This document shows, piece by piece, positions 27,290 through 36,130 of a stretch of 64,000 bases of DNA. Each line of letters opens with the position of its first letter. Positions within the stretch are counted from its first letter, which is position 1. The notes beneath the pieces were generated by a model. It was not told where the DNA came from, made no database searches, and saw nothing but the letters and a program-made list of their open reading frames with translations. The position numbers and the translations under genes were made by a program. Origin of the DNA: Candidatus Pelagibacter communis (GTDB taxonomy: Bacteria; Pseudomonadota; Alphaproteobacteria; Pelagibacterales; Pelagibacteraceae); the NCBI RefSeq assembly GCF_001179965.1, contig NZ_CVSH01000052.1, forward strand, positions 18,501-82,500, read 5' to 3'.

Positions 27290-28110
27290 GAACGATATTT
27301 ACCATATTCACTCCAAGATCCATCATAAATTATTGGTGAATATTTATTATTTATCAAAGATAATGCAAAAGCTAGAACAGAGGCTGTTACTCCAGACCCG
27401 CAAGTAAATACTATATTGGTGTCTTTAATATCTTTAAGTATTTCTTTAAATTTTTCCTCTAATTTTAAAATGTCTATAAATTCATTTGTTTCCTTATTTA
27501 TACAATTGCCAAAAGGCAAACAAAATGAATTTGGAATTGATCCAGATCTTAAACCTTCCCTGGGTTCCTTTTCTATACCTTTAAATCTATTCAGACTTCT
27601 TGCATCTACAAGCTTAAATTCACCTGTTAGAATATTTTCATCGATCTGTTTTTTATTTTTTACTAGTATTTTCCTTTCTTTTGCTTGGTAGTTAGTTTTG
27701 TTTACTCTCTCAATATTGGTTGTTACTTCCCTTCCTTCATTCATCCATTTTTTAAAGCCACCATTTAAAATTTTAACAGACATAGGATTGTGCCCAAAGT
27801 ATAAAAAATTATACCAACATCTACATGAACTTAATAAATCAGAATTATCATAAATAACTATTTCATCACTATTTTCTATACCCATATCAGAAACAATTTT
27901 TTCCCACTCGTTTATATCCACTAACATATGTGGTAGGTCAGTATTCTTTTTGGAACACACATCTATATCAAAAAACAAAGAATTTTTTATATGATTTTTT
28001 AAATACTCTTTATAGCCATTTCTTTTAGTATTTGGTAAATGCCAAGAGCTATCGATTATCTTAACATTACTTAAATTTTTCTGAAGCCATTCAGTAGAAA
28101 CTAAACTCAT
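27286..28110 (-). CDS. sseA: Sulfurtransferase, 3-mercaptopyruvate/thiosulfate type
   Basis: This 274-residue protein has two rhodanese domains. The C-terminal one carries the active cysteine in TCGSGVTASV. The CGSGVTA loop is typical of 3-mercaptopyruvate sulfurtransferases, whereas thiosulfate sulfurtransferases usually have CRxGxT loops. The N-terminal domain has IKNSLFFDIDVCSK and DMGI-like elements. It abuts msrA directly and overlaps the RND adaptor gene, so four genes form one unit. SAR11 cells depend on reduced organic sulfur, which may make this activity useful; that link is inference. Confidence 0.88.
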   Translation of the reverse strand: MSLVSTEWLQKNLSNVKIIDSSWHLPNTKRNGYKEYLKNHIKNSLFFDIDVCSKKNTDLPHMLVDINEWEKIVSDMGIENSDEIVIYDNSDLLSSCRCWYNFLYFGHNPMSVKILNGGFKKWMNEGREVTTNIERVNKTNYQAKERKILVKNKKQIDENILTGEFKLVDARSLNRFKGIEKEPREGLRSGSIPNSFCLPFGNCINKETNEFIDILKLEEKFKEILKDIKDTNIVFTCGSGVTASVLAFALSLINNKYSPIIYDGSWSEYGKYRS

Positions 28111-28554
28111 TTAATTTTTATCTAAATATTTTTGATGATATTCTTCAGCTATGCAATAATTTTTCAATAAGGATATTTTAGTTACTACTTTTCCCGAAAG
28201 TTTCTCATTAATTTTTTTTGTGGTTTTTTCTGCAATATTTTTTTGATTGTCATTTAAATAAAATATTTCACTTCGATATTGGGTTCCAAAATCTGGTCCT
28301 TGAGAATTTAGTGTTGTTGGATCATGTATCTGAAAAAAAAATTCTAATATTTTTTCGTACGAAATTTTATTTGGATCAAATTCTAATTTAACCACCTCTG
28401 CATGATTTGTGTTACCTGTACAAACTTCTTCGTATGAAGTTTTTGAACTGTTTCCTCCACAATATCCAACCTCTGTTCTGTAAATACCTTCAAGTTTACT
28501 GAACTTAATTTCTGGACCCCAAAAACACCCACAAGCTAAAACTGCTATTTCCAT
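28111..28554 (-). CDS. msrA: Peptide methionine sulfoxide reductase MsrA
   Basis: This 147-residue enzyme reduces methionine-S-sulfoxide in proteins and free methionine. The catalytic Cys10 lies in the family signature GCFWG, followed by VGYCGG, TNHAEVVKLEFDP and FGTQYRSEIFY. It is short for the family (often 155-210) and lacks the C-terminal extension that holds resolving cysteines in many MsrA proteins. The Cys in NYCIAEEYHQ could play that role. It is the first gene of the msrA-sseA-RND unit. Confidence 0.93.
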   Translation of the reverse strand: MEIAVLACGCFWGPEIKFSKLEGIYRTEVGYCGGNSSKTSYEEVCTGNTNHAEVVKLEFDPNKISYEKILEFFFQIHDPTTLNSQGPDFGTQYRSEIFYLNDNQKNIAEKTTKKINEKLSGKVVTKISLLKNYCIAEEYHQKYLDKN

Positions 28555-28587
28555 TGATTATTAAATTTATTTATCTAAAGTTAACTT

Positions 28588-29469
28588 ATGTTGTCTAAAA
28601 ATCAATTAGGCTTTTTGTACATGTTTTTGTCAGTCTGTGCCTTTTCTATAATGGATTTAATAGTAAAGTGGTCAGATGATTATCCATTAGGTCAAGTAAT
28701 ATTCTTCAGAGGTTTCTTTGGAATAGTGCTTTATTATTTTGTTATTCCTAAAGAAAGAATTAGAGACTTTTATTTTACCAAAAGACCATTATTGCATTTT
28801 TCAAGATGTTTTTTTGGCTTAGCTGCTTTACTTTCAATATTTACCGCATTGAGAAATTTACCTTTAGCAACTGTCGTAAGCATTTCATTTGCAGCTCCAA
28901 TATTCACAACAATTTTTTCAATTTTTTTTTTAAGTGAAAGAGTAGGTTACTTTAGATGGTTAGCTGTATTTATAGGTTTTATAGGGATCTTAATTATATC
29001 AGAACCCGGCTTAAGTTCACTTAATGTGTATTATATTTTCCCAGTTATTTTTGTTTTAGGAATGTCTTATGTTGCAATAAGTATTAGGCAGTTATCATCA
29101 ACAGAACCCGTATGGTTAATTTCTCTATTTTTCTCTGCGGCAATAACTATTGCTGGCTTACTAACCTTGCCATTTGGGTGGATAATGCCAAGCTTTTATG
29201 ATCTTACACTTTTATCTATGATAGGTTTTTTTGGCGGTGTTGCGAATTTGTGGTTAAGCCAGTCATACAAATTTTCTGAAGTTTCCTTAGTTACACCTTT
29301 AAAATATTTAGCTTTGGTTTTTGCAATTGTATTTGGGTATTTGATTTGGGGAGAAGTTCCTTCTGGAAAAACTTTAATTGGTGCAATTTTAGTTATTTCG
29401 TCCTCAATAATAATTTTTAGACGAGAAATTGCTCTAAAAAAAGAACCCACACCATCAAGACATGACTAA
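28588..29469 (+). CDS. DMT-superfamily transporter (EamA domains)
   Basis: This 293-residue protein has ten predicted helices in two EamA repeats (about 8-140 and 150-285). It belongs to the drug/metabolite transporter superfamily, which includes exporters and uptake proteins for amino acids, sugars and carnitine. The N-terminal SVCAFSIMDLIVKW and the mid-protein LNVYYIFPVIFVLGMSYVA are typical. SAR11 genomes carry many of these. The substrate cannot be read from the sequence. It overlaps the following DNA glycosylase gene by 8 bases. Confidence 0.85.
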   Translation: MLSKNQLGFLYMFLSVCAFSIMDLIVKWSDDYPLGQVIFFRGFFGIVLYYFVIPKERIRDFYFTKRPLLHFSRCFFGLAALLSIFTALRNLPLATVVSISFAAPIFTTIFSIFFLSERVGYFRWLAVFIGFIGILIISEPGLSSLNVYYIFPVIFVLGMSYVAISIRQLSSTEPVWLISLFFSAAITIAGLLTLPFGWIMPSFYDLTLLSMIGFFGGVANLWLSQSYKFSEVSLVTPLKYLALVFAIVFGYLIWGEVPSGKTLIGAILVISSSIIIFRREIALKKEPTPSRHD

Positions 29470-30088
29470 AAAACCTCGCTATTGGAATGTTGCAGTAAAG
29501 TATCTGTCTTCTAAAGACGTTGTGATGAAAAAACTTATAAAAAAATACGATGATAAAATACTTACTACAAGAGGAGACATATTTTTTTCTTTGTGCAAAA
29601 GTATAATTGGTCAGCAAATTAGTGTAGCTGCTGCAGACTCAGTTTTTTCTAAGTTTAAAAAAGTTTGTAGAGGAAAAATTAAACCTCATATAGTTAATGA
29701 TAAAACTTTTAGTCAATTAAAAAAATGTGGCTTAAGTAAGCAAAAGGTTAAAGGCATAAAAGAATTATCAAAAAAGTTTTTAAATAAAGAATTTAATCCA
29801 AAATTAATAAACAAAATGAATGATGAAGATGCAATAGTTTATCTTTCTAGTCTAAGGCAAATAGGAAGATGGTCTGCAGAGATGATTTTACTTTTTACTT
29901 TCAACAGACAAAATATTTGGCCAATTCAAGACATAGGATTACTAAGAGCAATATCGAATAATTATAAAAAAAAATACTTACCCCCAAAAAACTTTATATT
30001 TAAACTTCAAAAAAAATTTTCACCATATTGTTCAGTTGCAACTTGGTATTTATGGAGATCAATCGACGATGAACCAATACAATATTGA
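29462..30088 (+). CDS. AlkA-like DNA-3-methyladenine glycosylase (HhH-GPD)
   Basis: This 208-residue base-excision repair glycosylase has a helix-hairpin-helix and Gly-Pro/Asp motif: LSSLRQIGRWSAEMILLF, with the catalytic aspartate in IWPIQDIGLLRA. IIGQQISVAAADSVFSKF near residue 50 is typical of the AlkA/MAG branch. It lacks the N-terminal AlkA extra domain and the iron-sulfur cluster of endonuclease III. It would remove alkylated purines. The DMT transporter gene overlaps its start; pyrF faces it with a 2-base gap. Confidence 0.88.
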   Translation: MTKKPRYWNVAVKYLSSKDVVMKKLIKKYDDKILTTRGDIFFSLCKSIIGQQISVAAADSVFSKFKKVCRGKIKPHIVNDKTFSQLKKCGLSKQKVKGIKELSKKFLNKEFNPKLINKMNDEDAIVYLSSLRQIGRWSAEMILLFTFNRQNIWPIQDIGLLRAISNNYKKKYLPPKNFIFKLQKKFSPYCSVATWYLWRSIDDEPIQY

Positions 30089-30090
30089 AA

Positions 30091-30777
30091 CTATTTTTTT
30101 TTAATTTGAAACATTAGTTCGTCTAAATTTTTCTTAATATTTCCTTTTGTAATAGATCTTCCTATAACTAGCCAGTCGCTTTTATATTTATAATAAGCTT
30201 CACTTGGTGTGGTAATCCTCTTTTGATCATTTTTAATTTTATTTAAACTAATACCTGGCGTAATTATCTCTTTTTTAAAAAATTTTTTTACAAATTTTAT
30301 TTCATGAGCGCTGCATACTAATGCATCAAGTTTTGCTTTATTTGCTAATCTCGCTTGGTGTTTTACTAAATCTTTTACAGATTTATTATATCCGATTTCC
30401 CTTAAATTCTTATTATCAAGGGAAGTAAGAGTTGTAACACCAACTATTTTAATTTTTTTTGAAACACTTTTTACAGCTTTAAGCGCTTCGAAGCCGGAGC
30501 TTATGTGCACTGTTAAGTAATTAGGTTTTAAATCTTTTAAAGCCATAATAGCTGACCTCATTGTATTTGGAATATCATTTAATTTAGTATCTAAAAAAAT
30601 GATCTTGTTTTTCAATCCTTTTATAAAATTTCTTCCACCTTTTGAATTAAGAAATTCTAAGCCAAATTTGTAACCGATTTTTATTTGTTTGTTTTTTGTA
30701 TATTTTAAAATTTTTTTTACTTTTGAAATTTTGCTTGTATCGCATGCAATAAATAATTTTTTTTTATTTTTTTTCAT
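30091..30777 (-). CDS. pyrF: Orotidine 5'-phosphate decarboxylase
   Basis: This 228-residue TIM-barrel enzyme catalyses the last step of UMP synthesis. The catalytic Asp-x-Lys-x-x-Asp signature reads LDTKLNDIPNTM. FIACDTS at the start and TPGIS and the WLVIGRSIT phosphate-binding segment near the end are present. It is the last gene of the aroA-cmk-rpsA-ihfB-pyrF run and overlaps ihfB by 14 bases. Confidence 0.94.
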   Translation of the reverse strand: MKKNKKKLFIACDTSKISKVKKILKYTKNKQIKIGYKFGLEFLNSKGGRNFIKGLKNKIIFLDTKLNDIPNTMRSAIMALKDLKPNYLTVHISSGFEALKAVKSVSKKIKIVGVTTLTSLDNKNLREIGYNKSVKDLVKHQARLANKAKLDALVCSAHEIKFVKKFFKKEIITPGISLNKIKNDQKRITTPSEAYYKYKSDWLVIGRSITKGNIKKNLDELMFQIKKK

Positions 30778-31057
30778 TATTTATTTTATCAAATAACTCT
30801 TTACCAAATTTAAAATGAATAGTCTTTTTCTCAGGAGTATCAACTTTTTCACCAGTTTTTGGGTTACGAGAAATTCTAGCTTTTTGTATATGTGTCGACC
30901 ACGTACCAAAACCTCTTAATTCAACTCTTTCACCTTTTTTTAAAGAATATTTTATTTCCTCTAAAATAATATTAAAGAATTTTTCGAGATCTTTTTTATA
31001 GAAATTAGGATATTTTTTGTAAATTTTTTGAAGGAGCCTAGATTTAACTATTGCCAA
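30764..31057 (-). CDS. ihfB: Integration host factor subunit beta
   Basis: This is a 97-residue DNA-bending protein of the HU/IHF family. The beta-arm segment GFGTWSTHIQKARISRNPKTGE and GERVELRGFG identify it as IHF-type. Its position directly after rpsA is the standard place for ihfB in proteobacteria, which favours beta over alpha. It works as a heterodimer with IhfA, which is not in the window. There are six bases between rpsA and its start. Confidence 0.92.
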   Translation of the reverse strand: MAIVKSRLLQKIYKKYPNFYKKDLEKFFNIILEEIKYSLKKGERVELRGFGTWSTHIQKARISRNPKTGEKVDTPEKKTIHFKFGKELFDKINNEKK

Positions 31058-31063
31058 TTTTTA

Positions 31064-32800
31064 TTAATCTTTCTTTTTCTTTTTTTCTTTTTTATCCAAC
31101 TTATCTGATAAAGAAGAAAATGGAAGCTGTCTTCCTGATAATGGGTCTGAACCCATTTCCAGAGCTTTTTTATTTTGTAATTCTTCTAATAGCTTTATAC
31201 TTAAAGACACCTTCCTTTTTTTCAAATCAATTTCTTGTATTGCAGCATCAATTCTATCTCCTGTGATAAACCTTGATGGTCTTGCATCAGCTGCATTTAT
31301 TGCAATCTGGGATTTTTTTATCTGCAACTCAACTTTACTTCCTTCAGGCTGAACAATAAGACCTCTATTATCTGTATTTAATATTTTGACAGTTAAAGTA
31401 TCATTTACTTTTTTATCTTTAAACCATTCAAAAGGATCAGTTTGAGTTTGTTTTAAACCTATTCTTAGTTTTTGTTGATCAGGCTTTATTTCTAAAACTT
31501 TCACTTTTAATTTTTCGCCTTTCTTATACTTTTTAATTTCTTCCTCAGGATTTTTATCGTACGAAAGATCATTTGCATGTAAAAAGCCATCCAAATCAAA
31601 ACCATCAATCCTTAAATAGATTGCATAATCATTCATACTACTAATTGTTCCTTCAATTATTGAGTCTACTGGAAATTTTTTTTCAAAAACCATCATTGGA
31701 TTTTCTTGTGTAAGTCTATGTGATATAGAGACTCTTCTTTTTTCTTTATCAATCTCAGTAATTACACAATTTATTTCATCACCTATTTTAAACATTTTTT
31801 TTGCAGAAGGATTTTTCTTAGTCCAACTTAATTCGCTCGAGTGCAATAAAGTAGTAAGCCCAGGTTCAAGTTCACAAAATGCACCAAAATCCATTAATTT
31901 AACAACTTTAACCTTGTATTCTTTATTTAATTCATAATTAGATATGTGTTCAAATGGATCTGGGGATAATTGTTTAATTGAACAACCAACTTGTTGTTTA
32001 TCTTTGTCAACCGAAATTATTAGCAAATCATGTTTTGCTCCGATACTTAATAGTTCTTCAGGATGATTTACTCTTGAATATGAAAGTTCAGAGGTATGAA
32101 CAAGCACATCCAACTCAGAATTTACATCAAAAAAACATCCAAAGCTGCTATAACCTTTAACTACAGCATTTTTAATTACATCACCAACTTTATATTTTTC
32201 TATAATTTTTGCTCTATCTTCCTTTTTACTTGAAGTTATGATTTGTCTTCTTGATACACATGCATTACCTCTTATCTTATCTAGTTTAATTAAAGCAAAT
32301 TTTTGAGGTTCATTTATTAAATGAGATATATCTTTTAGAGGTTTGTCCGAAATTTGAGAACCTGGACAAAACATAAGCGACCCAGTATCAATATGTTCAA
32401 CGATAACACCACCTTTACACTTGTTTGTTATTTTTCCCATAATAGGCTCATTTTTTTCAAAAGCCTCTACAAGTTTATCCCAACCTTTTATTTTTAGTGC
32501 TTTACTTGCTGAGACAACAACATCACCATTCTTATCTTCTATTCTCTCCAACAGAACTGAAATCTTACTTCCAACTTTTAAATTTTCTAAAAGTCCCAAA
32601 GTTTTAATCTCATTAACATCAACAACAGGTTCTGATTTTAAACCCTCTATAAATAGAAAAATAAATTTTTCAGTTATTTTAGTTACTTTACCCTCTATAA
32701 TTCTACCTTCAGCAATATTTTTTGATTTTGAAAGTTGGCCGTTTAGAAGTTCTTTAAATTCTTTTGAGGCTTTAGTTTCTAAAGAATTGTATATTTCCAT
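31064..32800 (-). CDS. rpsA: 30S ribosomal protein S1
   Basis: This 578-residue protein contains six S1 RNA-binding repeats. Repeats 1-2 bind the ribosome and repeats 3-6 bind mRNA, with recognisable KGGVIVEH-, GCFFDVNSELDVLVHTSELS-, GAFCELEPGLTTLLHSSELSW- and DLDGFLHANDLSY-type segments. The length matches alphaproteobacterial S1 (about 560-580). Its role may be large here because Shine-Dalgarno sequences are weak across the window. Its ATG overlaps the cmk stop (TAATG). Confidence 0.96.
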   Translation of the reverse strand: MEIYNSLETKASKEFKELLNGQLSKSKNIAEGRIIEGKVTKITEKFIFLFIEGLKSEPVVDVNEIKTLGLLENLKVGSKISVLLERIEDKNGDVVVSASKALKIKGWDKLVEAFEKNEPIMGKITNKCKGGVIVEHIDTGSLMFCPGSQISDKPLKDISHLINEPQKFALIKLDKIRGNACVSRRQIITSSKKEDRAKIIEKYKVGDVIKNAVVKGYSSFGCFFDVNSELDVLVHTSELSYSRVNHPEELLSIGAKHDLLIISVDKDKQQVGCSIKQLSPDPFEHISNYELNKEYKVKVVKLMDFGAFCELEPGLTTLLHSSELSWTKKNPSAKKMFKIGDEINCVITEIDKEKRRVSISHRLTQENPMMVFEKKFPVDSIIEGTISSMNDYAIYLRIDGFDLDGFLHANDLSYDKNPEEEIKKYKKGEKLKVKVLEIKPDQQKLRIGLKQTQTDPFEWFKDKKVNDTLTVKILNTDNRGLIVQPEGSKVELQIKKSQIAINAADARPSRFITGDRIDAAIQEIDLKKRKVSLSIKLLEELQNKKALEMGSDPLSGRQLPFSSLSDKLDKKEKKKKKD

Positions 32801-33447
32801 TAATTTTTAGTTTCTTTCTCAATAATATTTTTTATTTTTAAAAAGCATGCACTTTTAGTTAAATTTGAGGTATTAATCAAGATAGAATCCTTAGTTCTTT
32901 TAAGGGGGGAAATACGCCTATTATAGTCGCTATAATCGCGAGTTTTAATACTTTTTTTTACATCTTTTAAAGTAGTTTTTTTGCCGAGTTTCCTTAATTC
33001 TCTGTATCTTCTTATGGCTCTTACTTTTAATGATGCAGTTATGAAAAATTTAAAATTTGCATCAGGTATTATTCTATAAGTGATATCTCTTCCATCCAAG
33101 CAACTACCATTAAACTTTTTTGGAAATCTATACGCGCAACTAATTTGAAAATTATGGACTAATTTTCTAACTTTTTTATCTTTAGCTATTATTGAGGCAA
33201 TGGTACTGATATCATCATTTAATAATACCTTTCTTTCTAAGTCTTTTAATTTAAGACCTTTAATTTTTCTTTTGATAAATTTGTAAGAGTACTTTCCAGG
33301 AAATTTAATTTTTAAAAAAGCTATATATCTATAAATTTTCCCTGTGTCTAAATAAAGAAGATTAAAATATTTAGATATAGCTTTGGCTACAGTTCCTGCT
33401 CCAGCTGCCGCAGGAGAGTCAATTGCAACTTTAATTTTTTTTATCAT
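32800..33447 (-). CDS. cmk: Cytidylate kinase-like protein with altered P-loop
   Basis: This 215-residue CMP/dCMP kinase homologue sits in the conserved aroA-cmk-rpsA place. It keeps YLDTGKIYR, LDGRDITYRIIPDA and FITASLKVRAIRR. In the P-loop, however, the usual Gly-Pro-x-Gly-x-Gly-Lys-Gly-Thr reads SPAAAGAGT (residues 11-19), so Ala17 stands where the invariant Walker A lysine should be and two glycines are changed. The codons were re-read from the sequence and there is no frameshift. Either the enzyme binds ATP in another way or its role has changed; no other cmk is visible here. It overlaps aroA as ATGA. Confidence 0.88.
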   Translation of the reverse strand: MIKKIKVAIDSPAAAGAGTVAKAISKYFNLLYLDTGKIYRYIAFLKIKFPGKYSYKFIKRKIKGLKLKDLERKVLLNDDISTIASIIAKDKKVRKLVHNFQISCAYRFPKKFNGSCLDGRDITYRIIPDANFKFFITASLKVRAIRRYRELRKLGKKTTLKDVKKSIKTRDYSDYNRRISPLKRTKDSILINTSNLTKSACFLKIKNIIEKETKN

Positions 33448-34775
33448 TTGATAATACCACCAATTTCTCTTATTTTTTTAAAAAATGAAGGAAAAGAAGT
33501 TTTTACAGAGATCGGATCATATATTTTCCATTCCCCACCAAATGATAATGCTGATATAACAGACATCATAAATATTCTATGGTCTTTTAAAAAATCCTTA
33601 ATTACAATTTTTTTCTTTAACTCTAAATTGGGATTTCCATAAATTTTTATTGAATTATCATCATATCTTAATTTTACTCCCATATTTTTTAAAACTCTCG
33701 CTGCAATTTTTAGTCTTGGACTTTCTTTTTGATTTAATTCAGATAGATCTTTAAAATAGGAAATTCCATTTGCTTTTGCGGCAACAAGAAAAATAATCAT
33801 AAATTCATCTATCGCTGCAGAATTTAAATAAGTAGGGCATCTTATACTCTTTAATTTCTTTACACTTTTTACCTCAATATCTGAACATTTTTCTCCATTT
33901 ATGATTTTTGCATTTTTAAATTTAATTTTAGCACCCATCATATTTAAAATTTTTATAAGACCAATTCTCGTTGCATTAATATTAATATTTTTTAAAATAA
34001 TTTTGGAGTTATTGGAAAGTACTGTAAGTACTATAAAAAAAGAAGCAGAGCTTATATCCCCAGGAATATTAAAATCAAATTTTTTAATTAATTTTGGTTT
34101 AGATAATGTGATAAAATCATAATTGAATATCTTTTTTGTTTTAATTGGAATTTTGAGGGCTTTAAACATATTTTCAGTATGATTTCTTGAGCTTTTAGCC
34201 TTTATTTTTATTTTACCTGGAACATTTAAAGAGGCTAACATTACACAAGTTTTACATTGTGCAGATCCTTTGTTTTCAATATATTTGATTGGCCTCAAAT
34301 AATTTGAGCCTTTTATAAAAATTGGCAATTTAGATTTATTTGCAGGATAAAAATTCACCCCAATATTTTTTAGTGGTTCAATTACTCTTGAAAAATCCCT
34401 TTTTGATAAACTTTTATCACCAACTATTTTTATTTTGTAAGGAGATTTAATTAGAAGGGAGAGTATTAATCTCCCTAAAGTACCTGAGTTTCCAGCATTT
34501 AATATTATATTTTTTTTAAAAATAAAACCATTTAGACCTCTCCCTGATATTGAGCAAATATTTTGTTTTTGAATTACTTTAATACCGAGCTTTTTTAGAC
34601 AGTTTAAAGTATTCTGAACATCTTCTGATTTTAATAAATTTTTTGCTGTTGATATTCCTATTGCCTGAGAGGCTAACAATGCCCAACGAATAGATAAGCT
34701 TTTATCACCATCTACATATATTTTTTTGTTATAATCTTTTATTTTTTTATCAATTAGAACAAAATTTTTTGACAT
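33444..34775 (-). CDS. aroA: 3-phosphoshikimate 1-carboxyvinyltransferase (EPSP synthase)
   Basis: This 443-residue shikimate-pathway enzyme joins shikimate-3-phosphate and PEP. The shikimate-site DGDKSLSIRWALLA near residue 22, the PEP loop NAGNSGTLGRL near residue 93, and GDKSLSKRDFSRVIEPL are present, as are the C-terminal DEFMI and KDHRIFMM segments. Length is normal. It heads the aroA-cmk-rpsA-ihfB-pyrF run and starts 6 bases after lptB. Confidence 0.94.
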   Translation of the reverse strand: MSKNFVLIDKKIKDYNKKIYVDGDKSLSIRWALLASQAIGISTAKNLLKSEDVQNTLNCLKKLGIKVIQKQNICSISGRGLNGFIFKKNIILNAGNSGTLGRLILSLLIKSPYKIKIVGDKSLSKRDFSRVIEPLKNIGVNFYPANKSKLPIFIKGSNYLRPIKYIENKGSAQCKTCVMLASLNVPGKIKIKAKSSRNHTENMFKALKIPIKTKKIFNYDFITLSKPKLIKKFDFNIPGDISSASFFIVLTVLSNNSKIILKNININATRIGLIKILNMMGAKIKFKNAKIINGEKCSDIEVKSVKKLKSIRCPTYLNSAAIDEFMIIFLVAAKANGISYFKDLSELNQKESPRLKIAARVLKNMGVKLRYDDNSIKIYGNPNLELKKKIVIKDFLKDHRIFMMSVISALSFGGEWKIYDPISVKTSFPSFFKKIREIGGIIK

Positions 34776-34781
34776 TTAATT

Positions 34782-35558
34782 TTAATTGATTTTAAAAGTC
34801 TCTCCAAAATAAGCATTTTTAGCTTCTGTGTTATTAATAAGTTCTTTAGGTGTACCTTGGGCAATTATTTTACAATTTGATAAAATCATCGCTATATCTA
34901 CACATGTAAGCAAATCTCTAGCTTGATGATCACAAATGATTATTCCTATTCTCTCCTCTGTTTGTAAATTTACTATTATTTTTTGCAACATCTGAATTGT
35001 CAATACATCTAAGGCTGCAAAACACTCATCCAATAGAAGTATTTTTGGATCCCCAAGCAATGCAATTGCAATAACTAATTTTTTCTTTTGCCCACCAGAT
35101 AAGAAAGATGCTTTAATATTTCTAATATAATCTAGTTCAAATTTTGATATTAAATATTCTATTTTACTGTTTTGTTCTCTACTGTCTTTTATCAAAATTT
35201 CTGCAACTGCCTTTAAATTTTCATATGTTGTTAAGTCTGAAAAATATCCACCATATTGAGGAACGTAACCAATTTTATATTCTCTAGTTCTTATGTAGAT
35301 TGGAAAATTAGTTGCATCTTTGTTTCCAAATACAATTTTCCCATAATCAGGCTTTATTAGACCAGTAATTAGATTAAAGATTGTTGATTTTCCTGCACCA
35401 TTTGGACCTAACAAGCCAAGTATCTCTCCTCTGTTAACTTTGAGTGAAACATTGTCCAAAATTTTTCTTTCACCAAATGACTTTGATACGTTTTGAAGCT
35501 CTAGTAACGACTCACTTTTTTTAAAAGATTTAATCCTGAATTTTTTAATTACTGCCAT
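34782..35558 (-). CDS. lptB: LPS export ABC transporter ATPase LptB
   Basis: This 258-residue ATPase powers LPS extraction with LptFG. Walker A is GLLGPNGAGKST, the Q-loop is in IGYVPQYGG, the signature is ASFLSGGQKKKL, Walker B is KILLLDECFAALD and the switch His is in IICDHQARDLL. LptB usually has DEPFAGVD, so the Cys and the AALD are variants. It overlaps lptC by 14 bases, leaving no place for the lptA gene that commonly sits between them. Confidence 0.92.
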   Translation of the reverse strand: MAVIKKFRIKSFKKSESLLELQNVSKSFGERKILDNVSLKVNRGEILGLLGPNGAGKSTIFNLITGLIKPDYGKIVFGNKDATNFPIYIRTREYKIGYVPQYGGYFSDLTTYENLKAVAEILIKDSREQNSKIEYLISKFELDYIRNIKASFLSGGQKKKLVIAIALLGDPKILLLDECFAALDVLTIQMLQKIIVNLQTEERIGIIICDHQARDLLTCVDIAMILSNCKIIAQGTPKELINNTEAKNAYFGETFKIN

Positions 35559-36126
35559 TTTGTTTTAATTCAACTTTAACTTTTTTTTGTTTATCTAACA
35601 TATAAATCTTTGAGAATTTAGTTACAAGATCAATTTCTACTATATCAGCATAAAGTTTATTATTAAGACCTTTGTAGCGAACGTTATTCTTAATGTTAAT
35701 ATTTTTATCAATATAATTCATAAACAATTCATCAGAGTTGATTGAATGTCCATCATATGACAATCTCACATTATCGTAGAAATAAGTATCTAGAGTAGTT
35801 TTATTGTAATTCGCAAAGTCTGACAAAATAATTATATCTTCTGAGTTTTTAATTTTGATTACTCCTGTGACTTTTTCTAGAATAAGTAAGTTTTTTTCTT
35901 TTTCGGACACTTTTCCTGCAGCAGATTCTATTACATAGCTGTTTCCATCTTCGTCGATTGCATTATATTTTAAATCTAGAATTTTATTATCAACCTTATT
36001 GTCGATTTCAGCTTCATTTATTTTAACCAAGTCTTCATTTTTGTTAAAAAAAATTGAATAAATCACAAGCAAAATAACTAAAATAACTAAAAATATTCCA
36101 GATTGAATTAATGATTTGGATGACAT
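35545..36126 (-). CDS. lptC: LPS export periplasmic protein LptC
   Basis: This 193-residue protein has one N-terminal membrane anchor (about residues 8-27) and a periplasmic beta-jellyroll of the LptC/OstA fold. It would pass LPS from LptFG towards the periplasmic bridge. It lies between kdsD (4-base gap) and lptB (14-base overlap), the usual order apart from the missing lptA. Sequence similarity in this family is low, so position adds much of the confidence. Confidence 0.85.
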   Translation of the reverse strand: MSSKSLIQSGIFLVILVILLVIYSIFFNKNEDLVKINEAEIDNKVDNKILDLKYNAIDEDGNSYVIESAAGKVSEKEKNLLILEKVTGVIKIKNSEDIIILSDFANYNKTTLDTYFYDNVRLSYDGHSINSDELFMNYIDKNINIKNNVRYKGLNNKLYADIVEIDLVTKFSKIYMLDKQKKVKVELKQNGSN

Positions 36127-36130
36127 TAAT

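Noticed and set aside
32421..32810. 129-residue frame opposite rpsA
   Set aside because: It is antisense to S1 repeats and shows no independent coding signal.
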